DNA from: Coleophoma eucalyptorum
Lineage: Eukaryota; Ascomycota; Leotiomycetes; Helotiales; Dermateaceae
DNA: 64,000 nucleotides
Direction: 5' to 3'
Assembly (NCBI GenBank): GCA_026120035.1
Contig: JALRME010000020.1
Location: 372,001 to 436,000 of the forward strand
Shown: positions 24,019 to 34,615 of the stretch, one piece after another
Position numbering within the stretch: the first letter of the stretch is position 1
Layout: every line of letters begins with the position of its first letter
Notes under the pieces: model-generated
Told to the model about the DNA's origin: nothing
Database searches by the model: none
Seen by the model: only the letters and a program-made list of their open reading frames with translations
Position numbers and translations under genes: made by a program

Positions 24019-25357
24019 ATGGCTTCCAAAGTCTCGTCTTCTGGCTTCAAGGCCTTGGAGGATACCGCCCTTTTCAAGAGCCTCCAACTTGGAGCTTTGA
24101 ACCTTGAGCACAGAATCGTTATGGCTCCTTTGACCCGTATGCGCGCTGTTAAAGAATCCGAGGGTGTTTGGGCTCCAGGAGACCTAAATGTCGAATACTA
24201 TTCGCAACGTGCTAGCAAGGGTGGTTTGATTCTTACGGAGGCCTGTCCCATCAGCCGTTTGGTGAGTTACATCTGGAAAGCAGGAATTCAGAAATGCAGC
24301 TTGCTGATAATCTCATCTCATAGGCTTGTGGTTATCCAGGAGTTCCTGGTATCTTTACACCTGGTCAAAGTGCTGGCTGGAAGCGCGTGACCGATGCTGT
24401 TCACGCAAAGGGTGGATTTATTTACTGCCAACTTTGGCACGTCGGTCGTGCTACAGTCCCATCTCTTCTCGGTGGTCAGGATTGTGTTAGTGCCAGCTCC
24501 ATTCCTTTGGAGGGCAATGCTTTGGACGGAAGCCCATTTGCCAACACTCCACCACATGCTTTGACAATTGAAGAAATTGGTGAGCTCGTCAAGGAGTTTG
24601 CCGCAGCTGCAAAGAGAGCTTTGGAGGCTGGATTTGACGGAGTTGAGATTCACGGGTATGCTGAGCAGACAAATGGTCATGTCCTGATTCATCACTAACT
24701 CTTTCTCTCAGTGCCAACGGTTACCTTCTCGACCAATTCCTTCATGACAACAGCAACGTCCGAACCGATGCTTATGGGGGATCTATTGAGAACAGAAGCC
24801 GATTTCCATTAGAAGTTATCAAGGCCGTGACCGAGGCCGTTGGTGCTGACAAGACTGGCATCAGATTGTCTCCATACAACTACTTCCAAGATACCCGGGA
24901 TTCTAACCCCAATGCTCACTGGGCATACTTGTGCGATCAGATTGCATCCTGCCCCAAAGAGAACCGTTTGTCATATGTGCATATGGTTGAGCCAAGATTC
25001 GATGAGGTCCTGGACGAGGAGGCCAAGATTGCCGCCCTTGCAAGCACAACCAAATCTGATACTAAGGTTCAATCACTCGTTCCATTCCGACAAATCCTTG
25101 CCAAGGCAGATGTCAAGTTCTTGGCTGCAGGCAACTTCAACCGCGACAACTCTGCTCCAAAGGTAGAGGCTGGTGATGCTGATGCTGTTGTCCTTGGCCG
25201 ATGGTTCATCGCCAACCCAGATCTTCCTGCCAGACTTGCTAAGGGTCTTCCATTGAATCCATATGATCGCAACACCTTCTATGGTGCTGACCCACCTCAA
25301 AAGGGTTACACTGACTATCCTTTCTATGAGGCTGCTTCAGTTAATGGCGTAGCTTAA
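24019..25357 (+). CDS. hxnT: Old Yellow Enzyme family ene-reductase (HxnT-like)
   Basis: Three exons (24019-24261, 24324-24655, 24712-25357) give 406 aa. The FMN-barrel landmarks are visible: HRIVMAPLTRMRA near residue 34, FIYCQLWHVGRAT, GFDGVEIHGANGYLLDQFL (substrate-binding His/Asn), RTDAYGGSIENRSRFPLEV and VVLGRWFIANPDLP. OYEs reduce activated C=C bonds with NAD(P)H. In the nicotinate route HxnT reduces a hydroxylated pyridine/piperidine intermediate. A 2-oxopentenoate or secondary-metabolite substrate cannot be excluded from sequence. It shares a promoter with the hydroxylase gene. Confidence 0.92.
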
Positions 25358-25805
25358 TTCGTTTTCTGGTATGGTTTTTGATTTAGTAGCTGCATATCGG
25401 CATCGGTTCTGCTTCAAAGGAGCAGCTTTGATCTTTATTATAGATAGAGATTTTCTAGTACTATGCATAGACTTTGGGGGAAACGGAATGGCAATATAGG
25501 AATGAAAATGATCAAGAATATCAAATAGGCTGTCGAATTAAGTGACATTCCCTTTTAGTCCTACGCAGAAATTATTAGAATCACGTGAAATTATAATGTG
25601 GCAGGTCTCTCCAACTTCGCCCCACTGATAAGAGATCCACTTCGTTTAGCCGACCCCACTCTTCACATAAGAACTGAGCCTCCGCTCTCCAAAACGCAGG
25701 GTGAGTTTTGTACTGTCATTCAATCATCAATTCAGTCTTCGAAATAGCAGAGTGTATCAATCCTGATATTACACAACTGCTCCATAACGTAAGCGTATTG
25801 GTGCA
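25358..25805. promoter_or_regulatory. Intergenic: hxnR promoter
   Basis: Two CCCCACT boxes lie at 25619-25625 and 25654-25660 (the second extended to CCCCACTCTTC). The first runs directly into TGATAAG (25626-25... end 25632? read as 25624-25632 CTGATAAG). The arrangement hints at auto-regulation plus nitrogen control of the regulator gene. No coding sequence was recognised. Confidence 0.5.
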
Positions 25806-28800
25806 ATGGCCTCTAGTCAAGCTCAGGCTGAGGCTTCGCCCAATGCCGCAACATCCACCTTGCCGACCACGTCCAAAGGGACACCAAAGAAATATGTTTG
25901 CACATTCAAAGGCTGCACGAAGGCCTTCACCAGATCAGATCATCTACAAAGGCACTCACTAAATCATGGCCCGGGGAAGAGTACTTGTCCAAGGTGTTCT
26001 GTCCATTTCAATCGGCCGGATCTGCTCGGTAAGTCACTATTCAACCGTTCAAGGCAACCGCCCAACTAAGAAGTGCTGTAGATAGACATCTAGCCCGCCA
26101 TCGTCAGAAGGACGAGGAGGCAGGCGGTGAAGGCTTGGGGGTTATGGAGACTCGCAAGAGGATGTGGCGTGATGCAGATGGCAACATCGTCACGAAAAAG
26201 CCTACTCTTCCTCACCACGCTGTTGCACAACAACGGCGAGAGTCAGGGTCTGAAGCTCCAGCGGAGTCAAATACCAACTATGAAATGCCACAAAACTTTG
26301 AACCTTTATCACCTCCTAGGTCTACACTAAGCTCGAACTCAAATTCAAGGATACAGCAACAGCAGCAGCATATACCTACTACCATGGCCCCAATGTCAGA
26401 CGAGCGTTGGGCTGCTGACGGTCTACCAGTGTACAGAAATGATGCCCCAGATATGTGTGACTTCTTAGCAAATTCTTCTTGGGGCTCTCATCAGGCCCAG
26501 CCTGCAATGGCTATGAGTAATGTACCATATGACGATATGTTTAACCCGGACACAGGTATAGTATATATCGTCGTTAGTTGAAGTTCGGTGCTAATGCAAA
26601 CAGCGAGCTCGTTCAATATGCCATTCACTACGATGAATAACTATAATTGGTTATTCGACGTAGACAATATGAGCCAGGACCTACAAAATCGTGCTTACCA
26701 ACAATCACAAGTGCCAAGAAGTTACTCAAACAATGTGAATAGCACATTTACCCACGATCAATATCGGCAGCCATTAACCCAGGAAACGCTTTCGAACAAT
26801 GGTTTATCATTATCCATGAACAGTGGCACATATCAAGCTGCGAATCATTTGTTGTCGATGCAACTTCAGGGTCAAACGTCTAGCGAGTCTATGCTCTCAA
26901 GTTCAACAGCGCCAAGCACGCAAGCACTGTCTCCTGAGGACAATTCCTCCCCAGGGAACTTCTCAGGTCAATATTGCCCGACATCTACCTCTCAGACTTC
27001 AGTATCTGAGTACCAACAATCGGTCAGACCTCCAAACCGTGCTGAGTCTGTCGCAGGTCTTGATCCGCTTCAGGCATTCCGACCAACATCTCGAGTTAGA
27101 AATCTCCCAGTAGTGGACGAGATTTCCCGGAATCAGATCTTGGATTTGATCGCCACAGCCTCACCACGCACGCCCGAAGGAAACCCTATCACCCGCGACC
27201 ATCCTCTACTGTCACTGTCAGCTCTGCAGAACTATTGCGACCTATTTTTCTGTCGCTTCAATGTCTGCTACCCTCTTCTTCACCAACCGACGTTTGAGCC
27301 TTCTCAAGTCGAGACACTACTCCTTTTATCTGTACTTCTGCTCGGAGCTACTTACGGCGATAAAGCTGGTCATCGCTTGGCTGTCTGCATTCATGATGTA
27401 ATGAGAGCTCAGATCTTCCAAAGTGTATCTTTCAAAGCTCAGCCAGAACTTTGGATGCTTCAAACCATTTTACTCGTAGAATGTTTTGGCAAATCCAGAG
27501 CTGGTCAGACTCAACATGACATGTCCCACTTGTTTCACGGATTGCTTATCAAGTAAGTGCCAATGACCCAATCTCTTAACTTTCCCACGGCTTACCATGA
27601 ATAGCTTGATCCGAAGAAGTGACTGCCAGACTGTTCGACAACCAAATTTTGATGAAGAGGGAAATACCGAATTGGAGTCAAATTGGAGACGATTTGTTGA
27701 TGTTGAGCAACGCAAGAGGTAAATTTTTAAATGGCATTGGGAAAACCGCTCTTACTTACACTTTCAGGCTTGCTCTTCTTTGCTTCCTCTGGGATACTCA
27801 ACATGCAGTACTATTTTCTCAATCCCTTTGTATGTCTGCTTTTGAGTTACGAGTCTCACTTCCTTGCAATCCTACAACTTGGGAAGCAGACTCCGCTGAA
27901 GAATGGCGGAAGAACTACAGAAGAGAAATTGACACGTCTTTCTTGTCTGTCTTGAAAGTATATGTCAATCCTGGGTCTGCAACTCCACCACATCATTTGA
28001 ATGCACTATCACGACTTCTTATTCTACATGGATTGATGTCAATATCGTGGGATATGAAGCGACGAGACCAGACAGCACTAGGTGAGCCAAGGATCCAAGC
28101 TTCCAAACCTTTAGCTAACGGCAATAGGTTTCGTGGGAACGGAGGCACAAGATAGACAGATGCGCCTCGCCCATTCTTATGATGCTTGGAAGGCTGACTT
28201 TGACACTTACTGCATGAGCATGAGCATGAATTTAAAAGACAATGCTTCATTAAAGCGAGACTTCACTCAGTTCAGCACAGCCAGTATTGCCATCTACCAC
28301 GCCGCTCACATAATCTTGAACGTGGAGATCCTCGACCTCCAAATATATGCTGGTGCACGCCACATCATAGGGCGCCCAGTAACCCGCGCAGACTACGCTC
28401 GCTCTCGGCGCATGCTCAAGCAATGGGTTAAACCAGGGACGGGTTCTTCCGCAGCTGTCAAAGCTTCTTGGCATGCGGCTCATCTACTGCGCGATGGGAT
28501 TTTGAATCTCGATAATTGGGATGTGAACGACGTTTTCCATTACCCATGGTGTCTGTACTTGGCCACGTTGACCTGCTGGGGATTCCACTTCGCAGGCAGT
28601 GATAAATCGCCGAACCCATCAGATAGCTCTGAGCTCTCACATGCTTCTGGAGATTCGATGCAGCATGATGATATCGTCTGGGATGCACAGGCTGAAATGA
28701 ACGTATTGGTTAGTGGTATGACTAGTGCTACTCCTGAGGACTTATGGAGGATGGTTGGCAAATATCCCACTGGTGGGTTGACGGCCGTTATGGCTAAACA

Positions 28801-28903
28801 CCTCAGCAGTGTCCGATGGGCTGTTGTTCATGAGGGTATGAAGGTCCTTAGAGGTCTTGTTGCTGAACGGAGCATTAATGAGTACGAACGGTTGTTGAGG
28901 TAA
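25806..28903 (+). CDS. hxnR: C2H2 zinc-finger transcription factor with fungal-specific domain (HxnR-like)
   Basis: Six exons (25806-26028, 26082-26555, 26604-27552, 27605-27718, 27768-28081, 28128-28903) give 949 aa. Two tandem C2H2 fingers occupy residues about 30-80 (CTFKGCTKAFTRSDHLQRH and CPRCSVHFNRPDLLDRH, the latter split by intron 1). A Gln/Ser/Asn-rich middle follows, then a Fungal_trans middle-homology region (about 440-800; YCDLFFCRFNVCYPLLHQP is its start signature). The A. nidulans regulator HxnR has this same rare C2H2 plus Fungal_trans build, needs a nicotinate-derived inducer, and acts with the GATA factor AreA. Its place at the cluster end supports the same role. The RSDHLQR helix predicts a GGG-type triplet, matching the recurrent AGTGGGG boxes. 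Confidence 0.92.
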
Positions 28904-29725
28904 TGATTGCGGTGGTGGTTTGATTTCGCTGGCGATCACTCAAAAAGTCATTTCTTGGAAATACAGTACATTACCATTGTCCATTCGCGCATAGATTACA
29001 TCATCATGATCCCCTTCTTCCTATTCCATCAAAAGCAGAAGCCAAGAAATCTCGTTTTAGAAGCTCGCCCATTCAAGCGAGATGACAGGATTATTGCGCC
29101 CTTCCTCTTAAGGTCACCACGTCAAACCAAGGTTTATATTCCCGATTTTGATCCACCTCGTCACTCATATGGAGCGGAGAATAAAACATTGATCCATTCA
29201 TCTCATCTCAAACGTCGTGCACAGATCCCCCTTTTCTGATGGAATCCTTGCTTGTTTCGAGATCGTGCTCGCTTAGCACAGCCCGTCAGTTCCTGAGGGA
29301 AGTCTCCTTGAGAACTTCCACACTGTCATTTCCTTCAGATCATGGAAATGATTGTTCAGGCAGGTGGATCACGTTTGTACAACACAGTATTGTACAGCCT
29401 CAACCGTCGGGATCAGTATGAAAACAATTGCCGAATAAGATGTGTTGCCCAGCTTACAAGATACCTAAATTTGCGCTGTCAATGCTATACCCGTCGGTAA
29501 ATCCTTGTTTCGTGTAGATTTGATTTTACTTTTTTTGGCGGGGAAAGTCAACGTCCAGCCTTTCAGGATAGAAATCTTAGCGGGAAACAACCTCCTTTTG
29601 CCTCCGTTTCCACTATACTTAAACGCGTTTGCTGTCAGATCATAAGACGAAGGCGACATGTGCAACCATTATAGCCTATTATCGTCTTATGTACGACATA
29701 GATATCGAGGGGGTGGACCTGTCAC

Positions 29726-29732
29726 GGTTAAA
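29726..29732 (+). promoter_or_regulatory. XlnR/Xyr1-like site, xylanase
   Basis: GGTTAAA, about 57 nt upstream of the TATA box. It fits GGNTAAA, the site of the xylan regulator in Aspergillus and Trichoderma. A single short site is weak evidence on its own. Confidence 0.4.
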
Positions 29733-29789
29733 GCAACGGCCCCTCTTATTGTCGGCAGAGCCATTCATGGTATGATATTGCAAAGGAAA

Positions 29790-29796
29790 TATATAA
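29790..29796 (+). promoter_or_regulatory. TATA box, xylanase
   Basis: TATATAA within AAATATATAAGG, followed by CT-rich sequence to the ATG at 29924. Spacing suits a strongly expressed fungal secreted-enzyme gene. Confidence 0.6.
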
Positions 29797-29923
29797 GGTG
29801 AAAGCTCCCTCGTCCTCTCTCTCCCTTCCGCAAGCAAACAGCTCCACACATTCGTTTCTCTTCTGTCCCTCTTTTACATTCACATAGATACCCAACATAC
29901 ACAGTCCTTCTCAAAAAGCAACA

Positions 29924-30653
<730 letters not shown>

Positions 30654-31204
30654 GGGAGAGACGTGAAACGGCTGGCCGGGTGTTTTTGATGACTTGTATA
30701 TTGATATTCTTCTATACATATATATCTTTTGAAACTTGTCGGCTTTGTTTCCCGTGATTTGGCAGTGAAATGATCAATTAATAAAGTGTCATTCAATAAG
30801 ATTTTAGGACGACTTTTTTTTGGACTTCAGATGGATATCTTTTTGTTTGCTTCACCTCCAGCTCTATCGAGGTATATGCCAATGAAGTTTTGCTAAAAGT
30901 CTTTGCAAATGTACTGAAGACTAGGTTCAAATCCTCCGACGTATCACATACAGTGCCAAATTCGTGTTAATAACTTCCCCGCGTATTTTGTTTTGCTTGA
31001 CGTGCATATAAAATGCATGCAGATGTAGCCAGGGTTTATCGAGAAAGAAGCAAGCACTTAGTAACAAAGGTCAGCAGACATCTAATGCAATTCTAGTAAA
31101 GGTCAATCTATTCAATAGTAATCCATGCAGCCTTTAAAAAGCAAGTACCACGAAACCCATGAGACGGTAGTTCATATTTATCTCGTCCAAAGCTTAAATA
31201 TCTC
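30654..31204. other. Convergent intergenic region, xylanase to GH31
   Basis: AT-rich 3' flanks of two convergent genes. A T-arm-like GGTTCAAATCC at about 30924-30934 was tested and no tRNA fold could be built. Nothing else seen. Confidence 0.5.
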
Positions 31205-33701
31205 TTAAGAAACTTGCACGATATTCCATTTTCTGTTCAAGGCATCCAGGCTTTTCTCGTCGACTTTTGAGCCGACTTCCAACTTGGCAACCTCCTTGCC
31301 GGTAGAATCAACCAAGGTCGTCTTCGCAATATCGCCGATCTGGTAGGTGTAAACCTCGACATCTTCAGCGTAATCATAAACTGTTCGAGTCTCGTCTTGC
31401 TTTCCTAGAACAAGAATGGTGTTCTCTCGAACATATAATGGAAGAGTATCAAACTTGTGCTCTTCTGTAAACCACCCTGGTCCAGCTTTGACTTCTTTTG
31501 TGAAGAAGTTTGTCCACTTGCCCTTGGGCAGGTAGAATTCAACAATGCCAGACTCTTCAAAAATTGGGGCAACAAGAAGACTGTCGCCGAACATGAACTG
31601 TCTGTCGAGGAACCAGGAAGTAGGATCCTCTGGGAACTCAAGGCACATAGCTCGTAACGAGAGCGGTATTCCCAATTTTATAGACTCTTGAGCTTGAGCG
31701 TAAATATATGGCATCAGACGAGCCTTGAGTGTCGTCCACTTCGACAGAACCGCGGAACAGCCTTGGTCAGACTTATCGTCGTTATCTACTGTCCAAGGAA
31801 CTCTGAAAGAGTTGCTGCCATGAAGTCTACTGTGGGAGCAGAGAAGACCAAACGCAACCCAGCGCTTGTAGATCCAAGGTGGCGGAGACCCTTCGAAGCC
31901 ACCGATATCAACAGACCAGAAAGAGAAACCACCAAGGCCAAGCGAGAGTCCTCCACGAACAGACTCTGCCATTGCTTCTGGGGTAGACTCGCAGTCACCA
32001 CCCCATTGGAGTGGAAATCGCTGCGTGCCGGTTGTAGCTGCACGAGCAAACAACACAGCTTCGTCTTTACCATAGCGTGCTTGCAACGCTTCGTACACAA
32101 CTTTATTATAAATAAAAGCGTAGTAGTTGTGCATCCGCTTTGGATCCACCGATTTGTCGAACCATTCAACATCCAGCGTAGGTATGCGCTCTCCAAAATC
32201 AGTCTTGATGGCGTCCACCCCAGTGTCAAAAAGCCCTTCCAGGCAGCTCACATACCACTTGACAGCATCTGGGTTGGTAAAGTCTACCAAGCCCATTCCC
32301 GTCTGCCATAAGTCCCATTGAAATATATCCCCATTCTTGCGCTTTACCAGGAACCCATTTTCCGCTGCATATTTGAATACTGGGGAAGCTTGACCAAGGT
32401 ATGGGTTAATCCAAACACAAACTTTCTTCACGAGCCCTACAAAATAGTTTAGTTAATGCCCGCCAGGAATTTCGGGGGCCAGAAGATGTAAAACCCAATC
32501 AAAATTAAAGCTACACATACCCGCCGATTTTAACCTTGCGATTTGAGCTTTTGGGTCCGGGAATTTCTCTGCATCAAAAACAAAGTCGCACCAGTGGAAA
32601 GCTTTCAGCCAGAAACAGTCGTAATGGAATACCTCCACTGGTATGTCCCGCGCTTGCATGCCTTCAAGAAACGAGTTCACCGTAGCCTCATCATAATTCG
32701 TGGTAAAGCTTGTACTAAGCCACAAACCAAAACTCCAGCTAGGGACTTTTCCAGGCTTTCCCGTGAGGATGGTATACTTGTTCAAAATCTCCTTGGGGCT
32801 AGGACCATATACAATGTACCTGTGAATAGGTCAAAGTTAGATTCCAAATTAGCTTTAGTATACTATTTTAGGAACTAACCATTTTAATCTTTGTCCTTCC
32901 ACACTGGTTTGAACTCTGCAGGATCTCTCACTTCCAATCTCAAGCTCAACTTTCTCGGGAGTGTCAATGAAAATTCCGTATCCTCTTGAGCTGATCCAGA
33001 AAGGAATGTTTTTATACGCTTGGTCACTGGAGGTTCCTCCATCAGCATTCCAGAGAGTTACTGTTTGTCCGACCTTGTTGAAGGCTCCGAATCTCTCTCC
33101 GAGACCATGAACGGACTCTCCTACCGAAAGGGTTGTCTGCGTAAAGACATAGTGCTGTATATTTCGCATATCACCCGTCTGTAAAGGATTGCTGGGCGCA
33201 GGACTGTATGCTAGGCCTACGCTACGGCTGAGCAACGATGTGAGCTCTTTAGAGCCATCCGTTGCGTGAAATCTGATATCGAAAGTATGGTCCTTGGAGC
33301 TGATGGAAGCTGAAATTGATCCTGATGAAATTGTAGTGGCCTTTTCACTGTTTGATATACAGGCATCACTGGCTGCTGGCTTTCCATCGGGAAATAGCTC
33401 AAAATCAGGACCAAGTCTTCGTGCGCCTTGCCAATGGGTCGTCTCGATAGAAAGAACTCCATCAAAGACTGCTTCGATATCCTACTACTATGTCAATTGG
33501 CATCTCGGGAAACAAAATTATTGTACTGACCACCGAGAGAGTACTCAGATTCAAAGAATCTCCCCTTGAACGGATTTGCCTTGTTGGACATAGCAAACTC
33601 AGGCTTTTTCCATCCTCACCCTTGGACATGGAATAGACCTCCTCGGCATACTCAGCTCTCACACCCTCTGCCACCAACCACATACCATCGCGGAATCTCA
33701 T
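31205..33701 (-). CDS. GH31 alpha-glycosidase, YicI-type alpha-xylosidase
   Basis: Four exons on the minus strand (33701-33531, 33481-32880, 32819-32521, 32436-31205) give 767 aa. Features in order: N-terminal beta-sandwich, GLGERFGAFNKVGQTVTLWN, SFGLWLSTSFTTNYDE, HYDCFWLKAFHWCDF, the nucleophile Asp in DAIKTDFGERIP, WGGDCEST (acid/base region), and WSVDIGGF. The KTDFGERIP form and overall order are those of YicI-like alpha-xylosidases. There is no signal peptide, so it is probably cytosolic and would remove xylose from imported xyloglucan oligosaccharides. The exon 1/2 junction (GTCAGT donor) is moderately certain. It diverges from the GH3 gene across a 914-nt promoter. Confidence 0.93.
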
Positions 33702-33870
33702 ATTGCATCAATTGGAATAGAGCTAGAAGATTATGAGGTTGATAATGTCCCCCAAAAAGATTAATTGTGAATGAATCCCTATGTAGAAAAGAATTGAGCT
33801 TGCTCCATTTCGTGTCAGGAGCTATACGAGCTCCAGCTTGAAGCTACCCCTCCATGGTGAGGTACCTGAT

Positions 33871-33876
33871 GCGGGG
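33871..33876 (+). promoter_or_regulatory. CreA-like site, GH31/GH3 promoter
   Basis: GCGGGG fits SYGGRG, the carbon-catabolite repressor site. A second copy occurs inverted at 34247-34252. Such hexamers are common, so the support is the pairing with the nearby GGCTAAA. Confidence 0.4.
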
Positions 33877-33889
33877 GGTTGCGAATTCT

Positions 33890-33896
33890 GGCTAAA
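33890..33896 (+). promoter_or_regulatory. XlnR-like site, GH31/GH3 promoter
   Basis: GGCTAAA exactly matches the xylan-regulator consensus. It lies 189 nt from the GH31 ATG and about 720 nt from the GH3 ATG, so GH31 is the likelier target. Confidence 0.5.
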
Positions 33897-34615
33897 TTCA
33901 AAACTTATGTAACTAGACATGCATGCAGCTGCAGTTGAATTTACCCCCTTTCATTAAATTGTCATTTGATGAAGGCTTTGCTGTTGACCAATCCCCAGGA
34001 CTTACTTCTTTTGGGACTTGTTACCCATATATTCTATATTCTCCCGAAGCTAGCGCTGGACTCGGGGAGTGACATTCCACGAGTCACCTTTCGTTCTTCT
34101 TTCTCTTTAATCACCTCTCGTGATCTTCAATCAGTCTTGTCGCACGCCAACATTGATTTGATGAATCGCACGTACAGTTCTAGTCCCCGTCCGAGGTCCT
34201 AGAGCTAATTGAACTGCCCACCCTGATTCGCCCCCAGGCCTCGCTACCCCGCTGTTGGCAAACCTCCTACGGCGGAGATTTCTCGATTCAGCACACTTTT
34301 GGTCAGAGACGTCACTTATGTTATATCAATAAATGAAGTTCTTACCTGTGGAAATTATGAGCTTGCCCGCAGAATGACTAGGAACTCCGGGCCGGATTCC
34401 TTCTCAGTGGAATCTGCTGCTAGGATAGGATGGAAAAACTGGTCTCGGGCTTGGTTGTTTGCGAACATGGGTATCGAAGTATCGTATCTTGAAATTAGGA
34501 GCTGCAGAATCATAATGATGACCCAGTATAAGAACTGCTTCTTTTCTCAGGGCCATTGTTGAGCTTTCTACCTGGTCGGAGAAGCTCGGAATCAATATTT
34601 GATAACAGTTTCAAT

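Larger units (their letters stand above)
28904..29923. promoter_or_regulatory. Intergenic: xylanase promoter
   Basis: A 1020-nt gap with no gene. Proximal part: GGTTAAA at 29726-29732 fits the degenerate XlnR/Xyr1 core GGNTAAA, and a TATATAA box at 29790-29796 lies about 130 nt before the ATG, followed by a CT-rich leader. The distal half shows nothing recognisable. Confidence 0.55.
33702..34615. promoter_or_regulatory. Divergent promoter GH31 / GH3
   Basis: Holds a perfect XlnR-type GGCTAAA at 33890-33896, and CreA-type GCGGGG sites at 33871-33876 and (minus strand) 34247-34252. The activator and repressor sites nearest GH31 are 14 nt apart. Short open frames in the region carry no recognisable domain. 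Confidence 0.55.

Noticed and set aside
30920..30940. tRNA T-arm-like GGTTCAAATCC
   Set aside because: The flanking bases cannot form a five-pair T stem, and no acceptor, D or anticodon arm fits upstream.
31688..32311. 207-codon plus-strand frame
   Set aside because: Antisense shadow of the GH31 catalytic domain, which has clear family motifs on the minus strand.
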